From Erwinia sp050410775 (lineage in GTDB: Bacteria; Pseudomonadota; Gammaproteobacteria; Enterobacterales; Enterobacteriaceae), in the NCBI RefSeq assembly GCF_050410775.1, contig NZ_CP191229.1: 64,000 bases of DNA; one strand, 5' to 3'. Below the pieces are notes generated by a model, which worked only from the letters and a program-made list of their open reading frames with translations, did not search any database and was not told the origin of the DNA. Shown here piece after piece: positions 44,331 through 52,287 of the stretch (the first letter of the stretch is position 1; every line of letters starts with the position of its first letter). The position numbers and the translations under genes are program-made.

Positions 44331-45772
44331 TGCAGCGTCTGGTTAATCCGCTGTAGCATCCAGGGAAAGAACGGGTTTGAAGACTGGCGCATCAGCGTAT
44401 CCAGGCTGACGATCAGTACTGAGCGCTCGCCGCGCGGCGTCAGGGAACCAAAACTGACGCCGAACTCATTAAGCCGCTCCGGCGTGCGGCCGTACAACGA
44501 ATCGCTGAACGGAAAGGGGAGCGCCACGTGAGAAAGGGAATAGATATCGCCGGGATAGTTGATGCCCAGCGGCTCGCGGGAAGTGGACGTCGCGCCGGCC
44601 AGGTTCGTTTCCGCCACCGCTGCACTGCTCAGTGGCGAGGTGTTGGTCACCAGCCTGGTGGTGTAATGGCGTGGCGCGGGAGGCAGTAAATGTTCTGCGG
44701 CATCTCTGACGCTACTGCGCATCAGCGGTGAAAGCTGCACCGCCTGATTCACATCAAACAGCACCAGCTCGCTGCCGTTATCCGGCAGCAAATTGTAGAG
44801 GGCGCGGATCACCGCAGGCGTACTCACCGTGGCATCCGCCACCGACTGGAAAGTCAGGACCGGCGGGGCTTTATCCAGCAATGTATTCTCTCTTTCCTGG
44901 TGCAGCTGCGTTTGCAGTGCGCTGGTCAGCAGCCAGGACTGCCGGGCCGCTTTCACCGGGAAGGAGTTGTACTTAAACGGATTGAATTCCGGCAGGATAC
45001 TGAGCCAGGCCGAACGGGCAAATGCAGGCAGCAATGAAGGCAGCCCCGCCAGCCCGGCATAGCGCGCATAGCTGCTGACGCCGATCATCGGCGAAATCAG
45101 GATCAGGCGGCTGGGCAGCGGCAGGGAGGGATCCTCCAGGGCATCCAGCGTGTATTTCATGGCGAGCGCGCCGCCGTTGGAAAAGCCCATAATTTGCAGC
45201 GGTGCGCCAGCCGACACTCGCTGCCTGGCCTCACGAACGGCCAGCCGGGTGGCCGCCATCCAGTCTTCCCATTCTACTTTCGTCAGCGCCGCCGGCACCG
45301 TGCCGTGACCCGGCAGGCGAATGGCCACCACAACATAGCCTTGCCGCTGATAATTGACGGCAAAATGCCGCAGGCTGTAGGGCGAATCCGTCAGTCCGTG
45401 CAACAGAACCACCGCGCCGCGCGGCGTTCCCTGTGGCAGCAGTTCATAAGAGCGGTTCCAGTCGGTGGCAAAATTGCCCGGATAAACCGGGCTTTTTTCA
45501 GCGTAGCGGTTGAGCGTCTCCGGCGTGTCCGCGATTTTGTCACTGACGTTGCGCTTCATATCGGCAAAGATTTTTTGCTCGTTTTGCAGATAACCGGCCC
45601 AGTTATCCCGATCCATCTGGCTGCCGCTCAGCTCATCCGGTATCCACTTATGCCAGGGCTGCAAATCGGGCCCACGTTCCGTTACCGCCACGCGCAGCGC
45701 CAGCAGGGCAACCGTCGCTATCAGCAGAACGATCAGCGATCGCTTTAACCAGACTTTTGTCCTTCTCAGCAT
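44327..45772 (-). CDS. Membrane-anchored alpha/beta-hydrolase (lipase-like)
   Basis: 481 residues from the start MLRRTKVWLKRSL, with one N-terminal membrane anchor (about 11-28) and the rest likely periplasmic. Serine-lipase features: VVLLHGLTDSPYSLRHFA (oxyanion region), MGFSNGG nucleophile elbow, and a late SHVALPF stretch that may supply the base. The substrate is unknown. An upstream ATG at 45844 adds 24 residues but has its purine stretch touching the start codon, so the shorter form is preferred. Convergent, 4-bp overlap with the yhhT-like gene. Confidence 0.75.
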   Translation of the reverse strand: MLRRTKVWLKRSLIVLLIATVALLALRVAVTERGPDLQPWHKWIPDELSGSQMDRDNWAGYLQNEQKIFADMKRNVSDKIADTPETLNRYAEKSPVYPGNFATDWNRSYELLPQGTPRGAVVLLHGLTDSPYSLRHFAVNYQRQGYVVVAIRLPGHGTVPAALTKVEWEDWMAATRLAVREARQRVSAGAPLQIMGFSNGGALAMKYTLDALEDPSLPLPSRLILISPMIGVSSYARYAGLAGLPSLLPAFARSAWLSILPEFNPFKYNSFPVKAARQSWLLTSALQTQLHQERENTLLDKAPPVLTFQSVADATVSTPAVIRALYNLLPDNGSELVLFDVNQAVQLSPLMRSSVRDAAEHLLPPAPRHYTTRLVTNTSPLSSAAVAETNLAGATSTSREPLGINYPGDIYSLSHVALPFPFSDSLYGRTPERLNEFGVSFGSLTPRGERSVLIVSLDTLMRQSSNPFFPWMLQRINQTLH

Positions 45773-45844
45773 TATGGGAGCGTCCTCTCTGTTATCGGTC
45801 TGAAGTGTAGAATGAAACTGCCGCCTGGCGTTGATCGTCGTCAT

Positions 45845-46221
45845 CTCCCGCCGGCGATGAACGGCCCGGACAGACAGCTAAATGCAAAGCGTTGATAAAA
45901 GGTTTAGGAAAAAAAAAGCAGGTGATAACGCTGAGTTACTAATTAACTCTATGTTTTCTTTATTGATTATTGTGGTGAGCTTACAGGAAATCGATCCTTT
46001 CTTAACGATTTACTTCACCCACAAGCGGGACTATAGTGACGGCGATTTCATCACTGGAGACCTCAATTGGACAGTCACCCCTTAAGTTTTACCCTTTAAG
46101 GTAAGCCAACTCCATTGTTTGCTTGCCGAAAACCGGCGGGCAATGTTTCACCTCCCTCGTGTCACATCCCCGTTTTACCCCTAAATGTTGTCCCGTGCTG
46201 ATGCCGGGCAAGGAACGTACT
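45845..46221 (+). promoter_or_regulatory. Upstream region of mgtA
   Basis: About 375 bp, AT-rich to 46100. No convincing PhoP box (two direct GTTTA repeats 11 bp apart) was found. An inverted repeat CCTTAA-N10-TTAAGG lies at 46080-46101. A 67-codon frame (45882-46085) has no ribosome-binding site. Confidence 0.4.
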
Positions 46222-46290
46222 ATGAAAGAACCTCCAACCAGCGGCGGGCGATGGCACACAGGCAGAATAAGGAGTGACTGCTCACTGTAA
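46222..46290 (+). CDS. mgtL-like leader peptide ORF
   Basis: 22-codon frame with AAGGA 7 bases before its ATG; the product begins MKEPPTSGGRWHTGR. In Salmonella and E. coli, mgtL (MEPDPTPLPRRR...) is a short proline-rich ORF in the mgtA leader whose translation senses Mg2+ and proline and controls Rho-dependent termination. Here the ORF lies 113 bp before mgtA, has the same opening M-x-E-P and an early Pro-Pro pair. Homology is suggestive only. Confidence 0.5.
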   Translation: MKEPPTSGGRWHTGRIRSDCSL

Positions 46291-46403
46291 TCCTCCTGTC
46301 CGTTTCTGCTTTCTGTCCCCGTCCCGATCCCAAAGAACGTAAAAATCCTCATGCGCAGGAGAGATGCCCCGCGCCTGAATAAAAATAAAAAAGGATCCGG
46401 CAG

Positions 46404-49088
46404 ATGAAAATGCATAACGCCAACGTAAAACTCGCCTGCGATTTGGCTTTCGCCAGCGAGATGACACAAAGCCTGGACAGCACCCTGGCACACCTCAATA
46501 CCCAGCGCAGTGGCCTGACCGTAGCCGATGCCGCTGAGCGCCTGCTAAAGCATGGCAAAAATCAGGTCGCGAATGAAAAAGCGCCGCATGCGCTGCTACA
46601 GCTGGTTCAGGCTTTCAACAATCCCTTTATCTGGGTGCTGATGGTGCTGGCCGCTATCAGCTATTTCACCGACTACGTTTTACCGCTGCGCAGTGGGGAA
46701 GAGAGCGATCTGACCGGAGTGAGCATCATGTTGATCATGGTTTCGCTCAGCGGAGTGCTGCGTTTCTGGCAGGAATACCGAACTAACAAAGCGGCGGACG
46801 CGTTGAAATCCCTGGTGCGTACCACTGCCACGGTGATCCGCCGCCGCAGTGAAGCATCGCAGCCGGTGAAAATGGTGATTTCGCTACAGGAGGTGGTGCC
46901 CGGCGACATTATTTTCCTTACGGCGGGCGACAGGGTGCCGGCAGATAGCCGGCTGCTCACCTCCCGCGATCTGTTTGTCAGCCAGGCGGCGCTGAGCGGT
47001 GAGGCTATTCCGGTGGAGAAATACGTCACGGCCTCCGGCATCAGCGCGGGAACGATTGCTGAGAACAGGGACGGAAACGATCTGCTGAATATGCCGGATA
47101 CCTGCCTGATGGGGACGACCGTTGCCAGCGGCACGGCAACGGCAGTGGTCGTGGCGACCGGGAACGACACCTGGTTTGGTTCGCTGGCGAAATCCGTGGT
47201 GGGCAAACGTCCGCAGACCTCCTTCGATCGCGGCGTGAACAGCGTCAGCTGGCTGCTGATCCGCTTTATGCTGGTAATGGTGCCGGTGGTGCTGTTTATC
47301 AACGGCTTCACCAAAGGTGACTGGAGCGATGCGCTGATGTTTGCGCTGGCAGTGGCGGTGGGCCTGACGCCGGAAATGCTGCCGATGATTGTCAGCTCCA
47401 ACCTGGCGAAAGGCGCTATCGCGATGTCCCGCCGCAAGGTGGTGGTGAAACGTCTTAACGCCATCCAGAACTTCGGGGCGATGGACGTGCTCTGCACCGA
47501 TAAAACCGGCACCCTGACCCGCGACCGCATCATCCTGGCGCAGCATCTGGATGCATATGGCCGGAGCAGTGATCAGGTGCTCCAGCTGGCGTGGCTGAAC
47601 AGCCGCCACCAGAGCGGGGTGAGGAACCTGATGGACAAGGCGATCCTCAGCTACAGTCAGGGCGGCCTGGCCCTCAGCGGGCTGCGCCGCTACCGCAAAA
47701 TTGACGAGCTGCCGTTTGATTTTGAACGGCGCCGCCTGTCGGTTGTGGTCGCCGGCGAGAACAATCAGTACCAGCTGATCTGCAAAGGCGCAGCGGATGA
47801 AATACTGGCCATCTCCACCCACTGGATGGATGGCGGTGAATGCCGTCCTCTGGACGCCGCTGCCCGTCAGCAGTGGTGCCAGCAGGTTGAAGATCTCAAC
47901 CAGCAGGGCTTCCGGGTACTGCTTGTCGGTGAGCGTAAACTGGGAGAAAACCCGCTGGCGCGACCGCTGAATAAAGAGGACGAGCGTGAGCTGACGCTCT
48001 GTGGCCTGCTGACTTTTCTCGATCCGGCAAAAGAGAGCGCCGGGCAGGCTATCGCCGCGCTGCATGAAAATGGCGTGACGGTGAAAGTGCTGACCGGCGA
48101 TAACGCCGTCATCACCAGCAAAATTTGCCGGGATGTCGGACTGTCACCCGGTGAGCCGCTGTGCGGCAGCGATATTGCACGGCTGGACGACAGCGCGCTT
48201 TCCCGGCTGGTTGAAGAGCGGACTCTTTTCTGCCGCCTGACGCCCCGGCAGAAGTCCCGCGTGCTTCAGGCGCTCCAGCATAACGGCCATACCGTCGGCT
48301 TCCTTGGCGATGGCATTAACGATGCCCCGGCGCTGCGGGATGCGGATATCGGTATTTCAGTGGATACCGCGACGGATATCGCGAAAGAGTCTGCCGACAT
48401 TATTCTGCTGGAAAAGAACCTGATGGTGCTGGAGCAGGGAGTGATCAAGGGGCGGGAGACGTTTGGCAACATCATCAAATACCTGAACATGACCGCCAGC
48501 TCTAACTTTGGCAACGTGTTCTCGGTGCTGGTGGCGAGCGCCTTTATTCCGTTCCTGCCGATGCTGGCGATCCACCTGTTGTTGCAGAACCTGATGTATG
48601 ACCTTTCCCAGCTGGCGCTGCCGTGGGACAAAATGGACAAGGCATTTCTGCGCAAACCGCGCCGGTGGGACGCGAAGAATATCGGCCGTTTTATGCTGTG
48701 GATTGGCCCTACGTCCTCGCTATTTGATATCACGACCTTCTTGATCATGTGGCACGTGTTTGCCGCCAACAGCGTAGAGCATCAGGCACTCTTCCAGTCC
48801 GGCTGGTTTGTTGAAGGCCTGCTGTCACAGACGCTGGTGGTGCATATGCTGCGTACGCAAAAAATTCCGTTTATCCAGAGCCGCGCCGCGCTGCCGGTGA
48901 TGCTGATGACCGGTCTGGTGATGGCGCTGGGCATTTATATTCCGTTCTCGCCGCTGGGGCATATCATCGGCCTGGTGCCGCTGCCCTGGTCCTATTTCCC
49001 CTGGCTGGTCGCCACGCTGTTTGGCTACTGCGTAGTGGCTCAGGGAATGAAACGTATCTATATACGCCGCTTCGGCCAGTGGTTCTGA
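46404..49088 (+). CDS. mgtA: Mg2+-importing P-type ATPase MgtA
   Basis: 894-residue P3B ATPase in the inner membrane. Phosphorylation motif DKTGTLT (Asp at about residue 366), the SGEAIPVEKY actuator loop, the LTGDNAVI and GDGINDAPALRDADIGI motifs, and about ten membrane helices. Normal family length. It takes up Mg2+ under starvation. AAAGGATCCGGCAG precedes the ATG. A 30-codon membrane microprotein gene follows after 10 bp. Confidence 0.96.
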   Translation: MKMHNANVKLACDLAFASEMTQSLDSTLAHLNTQRSGLTVADAAERLLKHGKNQVANEKAPHALLQLVQAFNNPFIWVLMVLAAISYFTDYVLPLRSGEESDLTGVSIMLIMVSLSGVLRFWQEYRTNKAADALKSLVRTTATVIRRRSEASQPVKMVISLQEVVPGDIIFLTAGDRVPADSRLLTSRDLFVSQAALSGEAIPVEKYVTASGISAGTIAENRDGNDLLNMPDTCLMGTTVASGTATAVVVATGNDTWFGSLAKSVVGKRPQTSFDRGVNSVSWLLIRFMLVMVPVVLFINGFTKGDWSDALMFALAVAVGLTPEMLPMIVSSNLAKGAIAMSRRKVVVKRLNAIQNFGAMDVLCTDKTGTLTRDRIILAQHLDAYGRSSDQVLQLAWLNSRHQSGVRNLMDKAILSYSQGGLALSGLRRYRKIDELPFDFERRRLSVVVAGENNQYQLICKGAADEILAISTHWMDGGECRPLDAAARQQWCQQVEDLNQQGFRVLLVGERKLGENPLARPLNKEDERELTLCGLLTFLDPAKESAGQAIAALHENGVTVKVLTGDNAVITSKICRDVGLSPGEPLCGSDIARLDDSALSRLVEERTLFCRLTPRQKSRVLQALQHNGHTVGFLGDGINDAPALRDADIGISVDTATDIAKESADIILLEKNLMVLEQGVIKGRETFGNIIKYLNMTASSNFGNVFSVLVASAFIPFLPMLAIHLLLQNLMYDLSQLALPWDKMDKAFLRKPRRWDAKNIGRFMLWIGPTSSLFDITTFLIMWHVFAANSVEHQALFQSGWFVEGLLSQTLVVHMLRTQKIPFIQSRAALPVMLMTGLVMALGIYIPFSPLGHIIGLVPLPWSYFPWLVATLFGYCVVAQGMKRIYIRRFGQWF

Positions 49089-49098
49089 GGAGAAACAG

Positions 49099-49191
49099 AT
49101 GAAACACAAAAATGCGGTTACGGCGATTGTGCTCTTTTTTATCGGACTGCTGATCTTCTCCTGCGGGCTGCTGATGGTGTTGAGCGCATAA
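49099..49191 (+). CDS. 30-residue single-helix membrane microprotein downstream of mgtA
   Basis: Starts 10 bp after the mgtA stop with GAGGAG 6 bases upstream of its ATG, so it is almost certainly cotranscribed. The product has the polar start MKHKNA followed by one continuous hydrophobic helix (about residues 7-29, with GLLIFSCGLLMVL). Size and topology resemble MgtS (31 aa, E. coli, protects MgtA from FtsH), MgtR (30 aa, Salmonella) and MgtU, all small partners of Mg2+ transporters, but sequence identity is not evident. A role in MgtA stability is inferred from position and size. Confidence 0.65.
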   Translation: MKHKNAVTAIVLFFIGLLIFSCGLLMVLSA

Positions 49192-49262
49192 ACCGACTTC
49201 GGTGCTGGGTTCTTCAGCCGATAACAGGCTTCAGTACGGCCTTATCCGGCACAAAAGCGTTG

Positions 49263-49286
49263 AGGGCGGATCGTCGATCTGCCCTT
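49263..49286 (+). terminator. Possible terminator of the mgtA operon
   Basis: AGGGCGGATC / GATCTGCCCT stem (one G-U pair) with GTC loop, followed by TAT; it lies between mgtA and the convergent 80-residue membrane protein gene. Confidence 0.5.
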
Positions 49287-49290
49287 ATGT

Positions 49291-49533
49291 TCACACCTTA
49301 ATAAAACGCAGATAAATAAAGCGGATCGCAAAGTATTCCACCGCGCCCAGCAGCAGAAACCAGAGGCAAAATACCAGCGTATAGAGCTGCCCGATATCAC
49401 TCAGGTGAAAGATCGCCACCAGCCGGTGGGTGAGACTCAGGCCGAACCAGGGGGCAGGCAGCAGCAGGGCGGAAAGAAAGCCCAGCATCAGCGTGCTCAT
49501 CGGCATTAAAAAGGTCAGAAAAGGGTTTTTCAT
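49291..49533 (-). CDS. Small inner-membrane protein of unknown function
   Basis: 80 residues with two strongly hydrophobic segments (about 6-27 and 48-72), separated by LTHRLVAIFHLSD, and a positive C-terminus. No family recognised. It lies between the mgtA operon and mntP. The ribosome-binding site is weak (TGGAACACTG upstream of the ATG). Confidence 0.5.
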   Translation of the reverse strand: MKNPFLTFLMPMSTLMLGFLSALLLPAPWFGLSLTHRLVAIFHLSDIGQLYTLVFCLWFLLLGAVEYFAIRFIYLRFIKV

Positions 49534-49953
49534 CAGTGTTCCATCTTATGCAGTGGCGGCTATTTTCCGGTAATCTGGCCGCATGTTCAATCCTCAGACG
49601 TTTACCGCGTGTTTTGCCGCGCCCCAGAGGCTGAAACCTCTGTTTTTCAGGCGAGCGTCGTGCCCAATTCCCTCCCGTTCAGAAGCCCGATAATCCCCCA
49701 GAAGCCTCAGGGATGTAGAGAGTAACGCAGTAATTCTTTTAGCCTTTTTGACCATTTTTAGCGCGCTGTTTTAGCATTCGTTAAAAAGTATAGCCGAGGC
49801 TATAATCAAATCCCTGATTTTACTGTCTTTTTTTTGCAGGAAACCCGTGGTAGCATGCCCTCCACGTTGAACGCTTCGCGCTTGTTTTTACCGCGAGATG
49901 GTCTTTTTTAACGCTTTGAGGCGCCGTAGTGCCTCAGGGCCGGTATAACCCCC
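49534..49953 (+). promoter_or_regulatory. mntP promoter and structured leader
   Basis: 420 bp without a gene. It holds an MntR-like palindrome overlapping TATAAT (49789-49806) and a leader with hairpins CGTGG/CCACG (about 49855-49875) and GAGGC/GCCTC (about 49918-49935) just before the start. In E. coli mntP is controlled by MntR and by a yybP-ykoY manganese riboswitch. The riboswitch core GGGGAGUAG could not be found here, so only a structured leader is claimed. Confidence 0.45.
49789..49804. promoter_or_regulatory. MntR-like operator of mntP
   Basis: TATAGCCGAGGCTATA fits the TAGC-N4-GCTA core of the E. coli MntR box (AACATAGC-N4-GCTATGTT). A TATAAT hexamer (49801-49806) overlaps its right arm. 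Confidence 0.6.
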
Positions 49954-50526
49954 ATGAACCTGTACGCCACCCTGATTTTAGCTTTCGGTATGTCGATGGA
50001 CGCTTTCGCTGCGGCTATCGGCAAAGGGGCCAGTCTGCACCGGCCCGGCCTGAAGGAAGCACTGCGCACCGGCTTAATTTTTGGGGTCATTGAAGCCTTA
50101 ACCCCGCTGATCGGCTGGGCTGTGGGTATCGCTGCCAGCCGCTATGTGATGGCCTGGGATCACTGGGTCGCTTTTACGCTTCTCGGCCTGCTGGGCGCGC
50201 GAATGATTATGGAAGGGCTGCGTAAGAAGGATACCGCACCGGAAGCCGCACTCAAAAGCCACGGTTTCTGGCTGCTGGCCTGTACCGCCGTGGCGACCAG
50301 CCTGGATGCCATGGCGGTGGGCGTCGGGCTGGCTTTTCTACAGGTCAATATTGTGTTCACCGCGCTGGCTATCGGCGCTTCCACCATGGTTATGGCGACG
50401 CTGGGGATCCTGCTGGGAAGATTTCTGGGGCCGATGATGGGGAAATGGGCCGAAATCTTCGGCGGCGTGGTGTTAATTGGCATCGGCACGAGCATTCTGG
50501 TCGAGCATCTCGGCCTGCTGGCCTGA
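49954..50526 (+). CDS. mntP: Manganese exporter MntP
   Basis: 190 residues (E. coli 188), six membrane helices in two inverted halves, with the paired acidic motifs FGMSMDAFAA and ATSLDAMAVG that carry the metal-binding Asp residues. It exports Mn2+ when the metal is in excess. Strong similarity to E. coli MntP (YebN). Confidence 0.95.
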   Translation: MNLYATLILAFGMSMDAFAAAIGKGASLHRPGLKEALRTGLIFGVIEALTPLIGWAVGIAASRYVMAWDHWVAFTLLGLLGARMIMEGLRKKDTAPEAALKSHGFWLLACTAVATSLDAMAVGVGLAFLQVNIVFTALAIGASTMVMATLGILLGRFLGPMMGKWAEIFGGVVLIGIGTSILVEHLGLLA

Positions 50527-50624
50527 TTGCCACGGCGCTTCAGGAAAGCCCGCCTTAGGGTCTGACAGAATTCGCGATAGTTAAGCGGTTTTTAGCTTCG
50601 TTTTGTGATCTGGCTCAAATTTAT

Positions 50625-50653
50625 TTGCCTGGGAAACGGCCGTCTTGTATACT
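50625..50653 (+). promoter_or_regulatory. Sigma70-type promoter before the 25-codon ORF
   Basis: TTGCCT (50625-50630), a 17-bp spacer and TATACT (50648-50653). The expected start of transcription lies at about 50660, inside an inverted repeat TTTTGTT-N7-AACAAAA (50656-50676) that could serve as an operator. Confidence 0.6.
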
Positions 50654-50694
50654 TTTTTTGTTATTTACCAACAAAATTTGAATCAGGCAGACCG

Positions 50695-50772
50695 ATGAAA
50701 AACTTTTTTAAATACGTGTTTCGCAGCTATGTGAACGTTTTCAAACACGTACCGCCAGGCGCAATGTCCTGA
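50695..50772 (+). CDS. 25-residue small protein candidate, MntS-like N-terminus
   Basis: ATG after AGGCAGACCG, about 35 nt downstream of a well-formed promoter. The product begins MKNFFKYVFRSY and ends HVPPGAMS; it is basic and aromatic. The pattern N-x-F-K-x-x-x-R-x-[F/Y] also occurs at the start of E. coli MntS (MNEFKRCMRVF), a 42-residue protein that inhibits MntP and raises intracellular Mn. The ORF lies 170 bp downstream of mntP. The homology is weak and was seen by eye. Confidence 0.5.
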   Translation: MKNFFKYVFRSYVNVFKHVPPGAMS

Positions 50773-50990
50773 ACAGCACTGGCCAGTAACCCTCGATAGC
50801 CGCGGTCAGGGAAAGACCGATGGTTATCACCTCTTTTGGAATAAAGGCGCACCCATCCTTACTCCCTTAACGCCGCGCAGCGCCTCCTTTTGCCTCAGCG
50901 CCTCTGCTGTCCGCTAAGCCGTAAGCATTTCGTTAATAAAACCTCGCCCGATAAAAAAGACCGGATAAAAATGCAAAGGGTTTGCCGGGA

Positions 50991-51011
50991 TAAAGCGGGG
51001 TAAGCCCCCGC
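50991..51011 (-). terminator. Terminator of the 114-residue secreted protein gene
   Basis: On the minus strand GCGGGG-GCTTA-CCCCGC followed by TTTA, 10 bases past the stop. Confidence 0.65.
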
Positions 51012-51020
51012 CTCTGGTTG

Positions 51021-51365
51021 CTAGTCCTGACTCTGATATTCATTCAGCGTGGCCGTACGGCACGCATTGACGTCCTTACCTGCCTGCTGTTTTTCCTCGT
51101 CGCTAAGATTCATCCATGCCGCGACCACTGTCCTGGCCTCATCCTCATCAAACGGCGTTTTCTCAACGGAAGAAGACGAAGTGCCTCTTGCTTCCAGATT
51201 TCTCAGCTTGGCGACGTAGTCATCAGTCGATGAAGGCGCCTTCTCCTGAGTAACGATGGTGCAAAGGCTCGCTATATAGGCCTGCGCCGGATCGTCACTC
51301 ATCTCTTCTGCCTGCGCCACACCGGCGGCAGAGAGCGCGGCCAGCAGTATCACTACTTTTTTCAT
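51021..51365 (-). CDS. Hypothetical secreted protein
   Basis: 114 residues. Signal peptide 1-19 (GVAQA, then EEMSDDP). The mature part is acidic, mostly helical in appearance, with two cysteines (SLCTIV and VNACRT) that could form a disulfide. No family recognised. CAGGAGC precedes the ATG. It is a separate transcription unit between mntP and the uronate operon. Confidence 0.75.
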   Translation of the reverse strand: MKKVVILLAALSAAGVAQAEEMSDDPAQAYIASLCTIVTQEKAPSSTDDYVAKLRNLEARGTSSSSVEKTPFDEDEARTVVAAWMNLSDEEKQQAGKDVNACRTATLNEYQSQD

Positions 51366-51577
51366 TGCTGCTCCTGAATCAATGGAAAACGGATTAACGA
51401 TCGTAAACGACCTGACTATGAGTTTAGCTGGCTTAGTGCGGTAAGAGGAAGGTTTGCCTCTCTTTGGACACGCGTTGGCTAAAGCGGAGGCGGATCATAA
51501 ATATGAGGTGCAGAGGGAGTGGTGCATGAACCCGGGCGGTAGAGGGAAACGACCTGGTAAGCAGCCGGGCAATAACG

Positions 51578-51597
51578 CCGCGATCGGACGATCGCGG
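51578..51597 (-). terminator. Hairpin after the uronate operon
   Basis: Perfect 8-bp stem CCGCGATC / GATCGCGG about 12 bases past the last gene of the operon; no strong T tract, so termination is uncertain. Confidence 0.5.
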
Positions 51598-51608
51598 CAA
51601 ATCGGGCA

Positions 51609-52250
51609 TTAACGGGCAGTCAACTGTTTCACCCAGGCGATAATTTCCTGGTCTTTGCCCTGTTCGAACAGGCATTTCTGAAAGCGCTCACCGCTGACGG
51701 CGGTTTTCACCAGTTCCGGGTCAATGGCAAGCAGCGTGTCCAGATAGTTCTCCTTCATAACCGCTTTTTTGACCTGGTTAAGCAGGCCTGCATTACGCAC
51801 CTGCGGTTCCTTACGCTCCGGCGGATAGCCCTCACCTTTACGGCCGGTAAAGGCTTTCTCGAAGATGTAGCGCACGTTCAGCTCCGCGCCCCAGCCAAAG
51901 CCTTTGGCGAACGGCAGCGCCAGCGCGTTGCCGTTATTGATCTGGGCAAACAGAAAGGCGTCAGCCGGGTCGATGCAGTAGCCGCAGGCCACGCCAGGGT
52001 GAATGTTCAGCGACAGCAGCGCGCCCTGGCCGGTACCGCAGCCGGTCACCACAAAATCGACCGCCTTTGAGTTAATCAGCAGGCTCGCCATGATGCCCAG
52101 GTGAATGTAGGTCAGGTGGTGATCCTGCTCATCGCTCATGCCGACGTTAAATACGCTGTCATTGTTGTCTGCGGCTACGGCCTGAAGCTGGGCCAGTACG
52201 GCGGCGTTTTTGGCCGCCTGGCTGTTTTCCATCATTAATGCGATATTCAT
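51609..52250 (-). CDS. RpiB/LacAB-family isomerase, probable DhuI-type uronate ketol-isomerase
   Basis: 213 residues. RpiB-fold motifs: VDFVVTGCGTGQGALLSLN (the catalytic Cys/phosphate-loop region of RpiB) and AFLFAQINNGNALALPFAKGFGWGAELN, which is distinctive of the branch containing streptococcal DhuI. DhuI converts 4-deoxy-L-threo-5-hexosulose uronate to the KduD/DhuD substrate, the same step as KduI, using a different fold. kduI is not in the window, and this gene follows kduD by 37 bp. GGAG precedes the start. Assignment is by family and context. Confidence 0.75.
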   Translation of the reverse strand: MNIALMMENSQAAKNAAVLAQLQAVAADNNDSVFNVGMSDEQDHHLTYIHLGIMASLLINSKAVDFVVTGCGTGQGALLSLNIHPGVACGYCIDPADAFLFAQINNGNALALPFAKGFGWGAELNVRYIFEKAFTGRKGEGYPPERKEPQVRNAGLLNQVKKAVMKENYLDTLLAIDPELVKTAVSGERFQKCLFEQGKDQEIIAWVKQLTAR

Positions 52251-52287
52251 ACTTTCTCCAGCGTTAACTTATGAGTAAAAGAGAGGA

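Noticed and set aside
45882..46085. 67-codon frame upstream of mgtA
   Set aside because: A hydrophobic segment is present, but there is no Shine-Dalgarno and the region is AT-rich promoter DNA.
49810..49953. yybP-ykoY manganese riboswitch before mntP
   Set aside because: The conserved GGGGAGUAG and GUCAACA elements were not found; only generic hairpins are seen.
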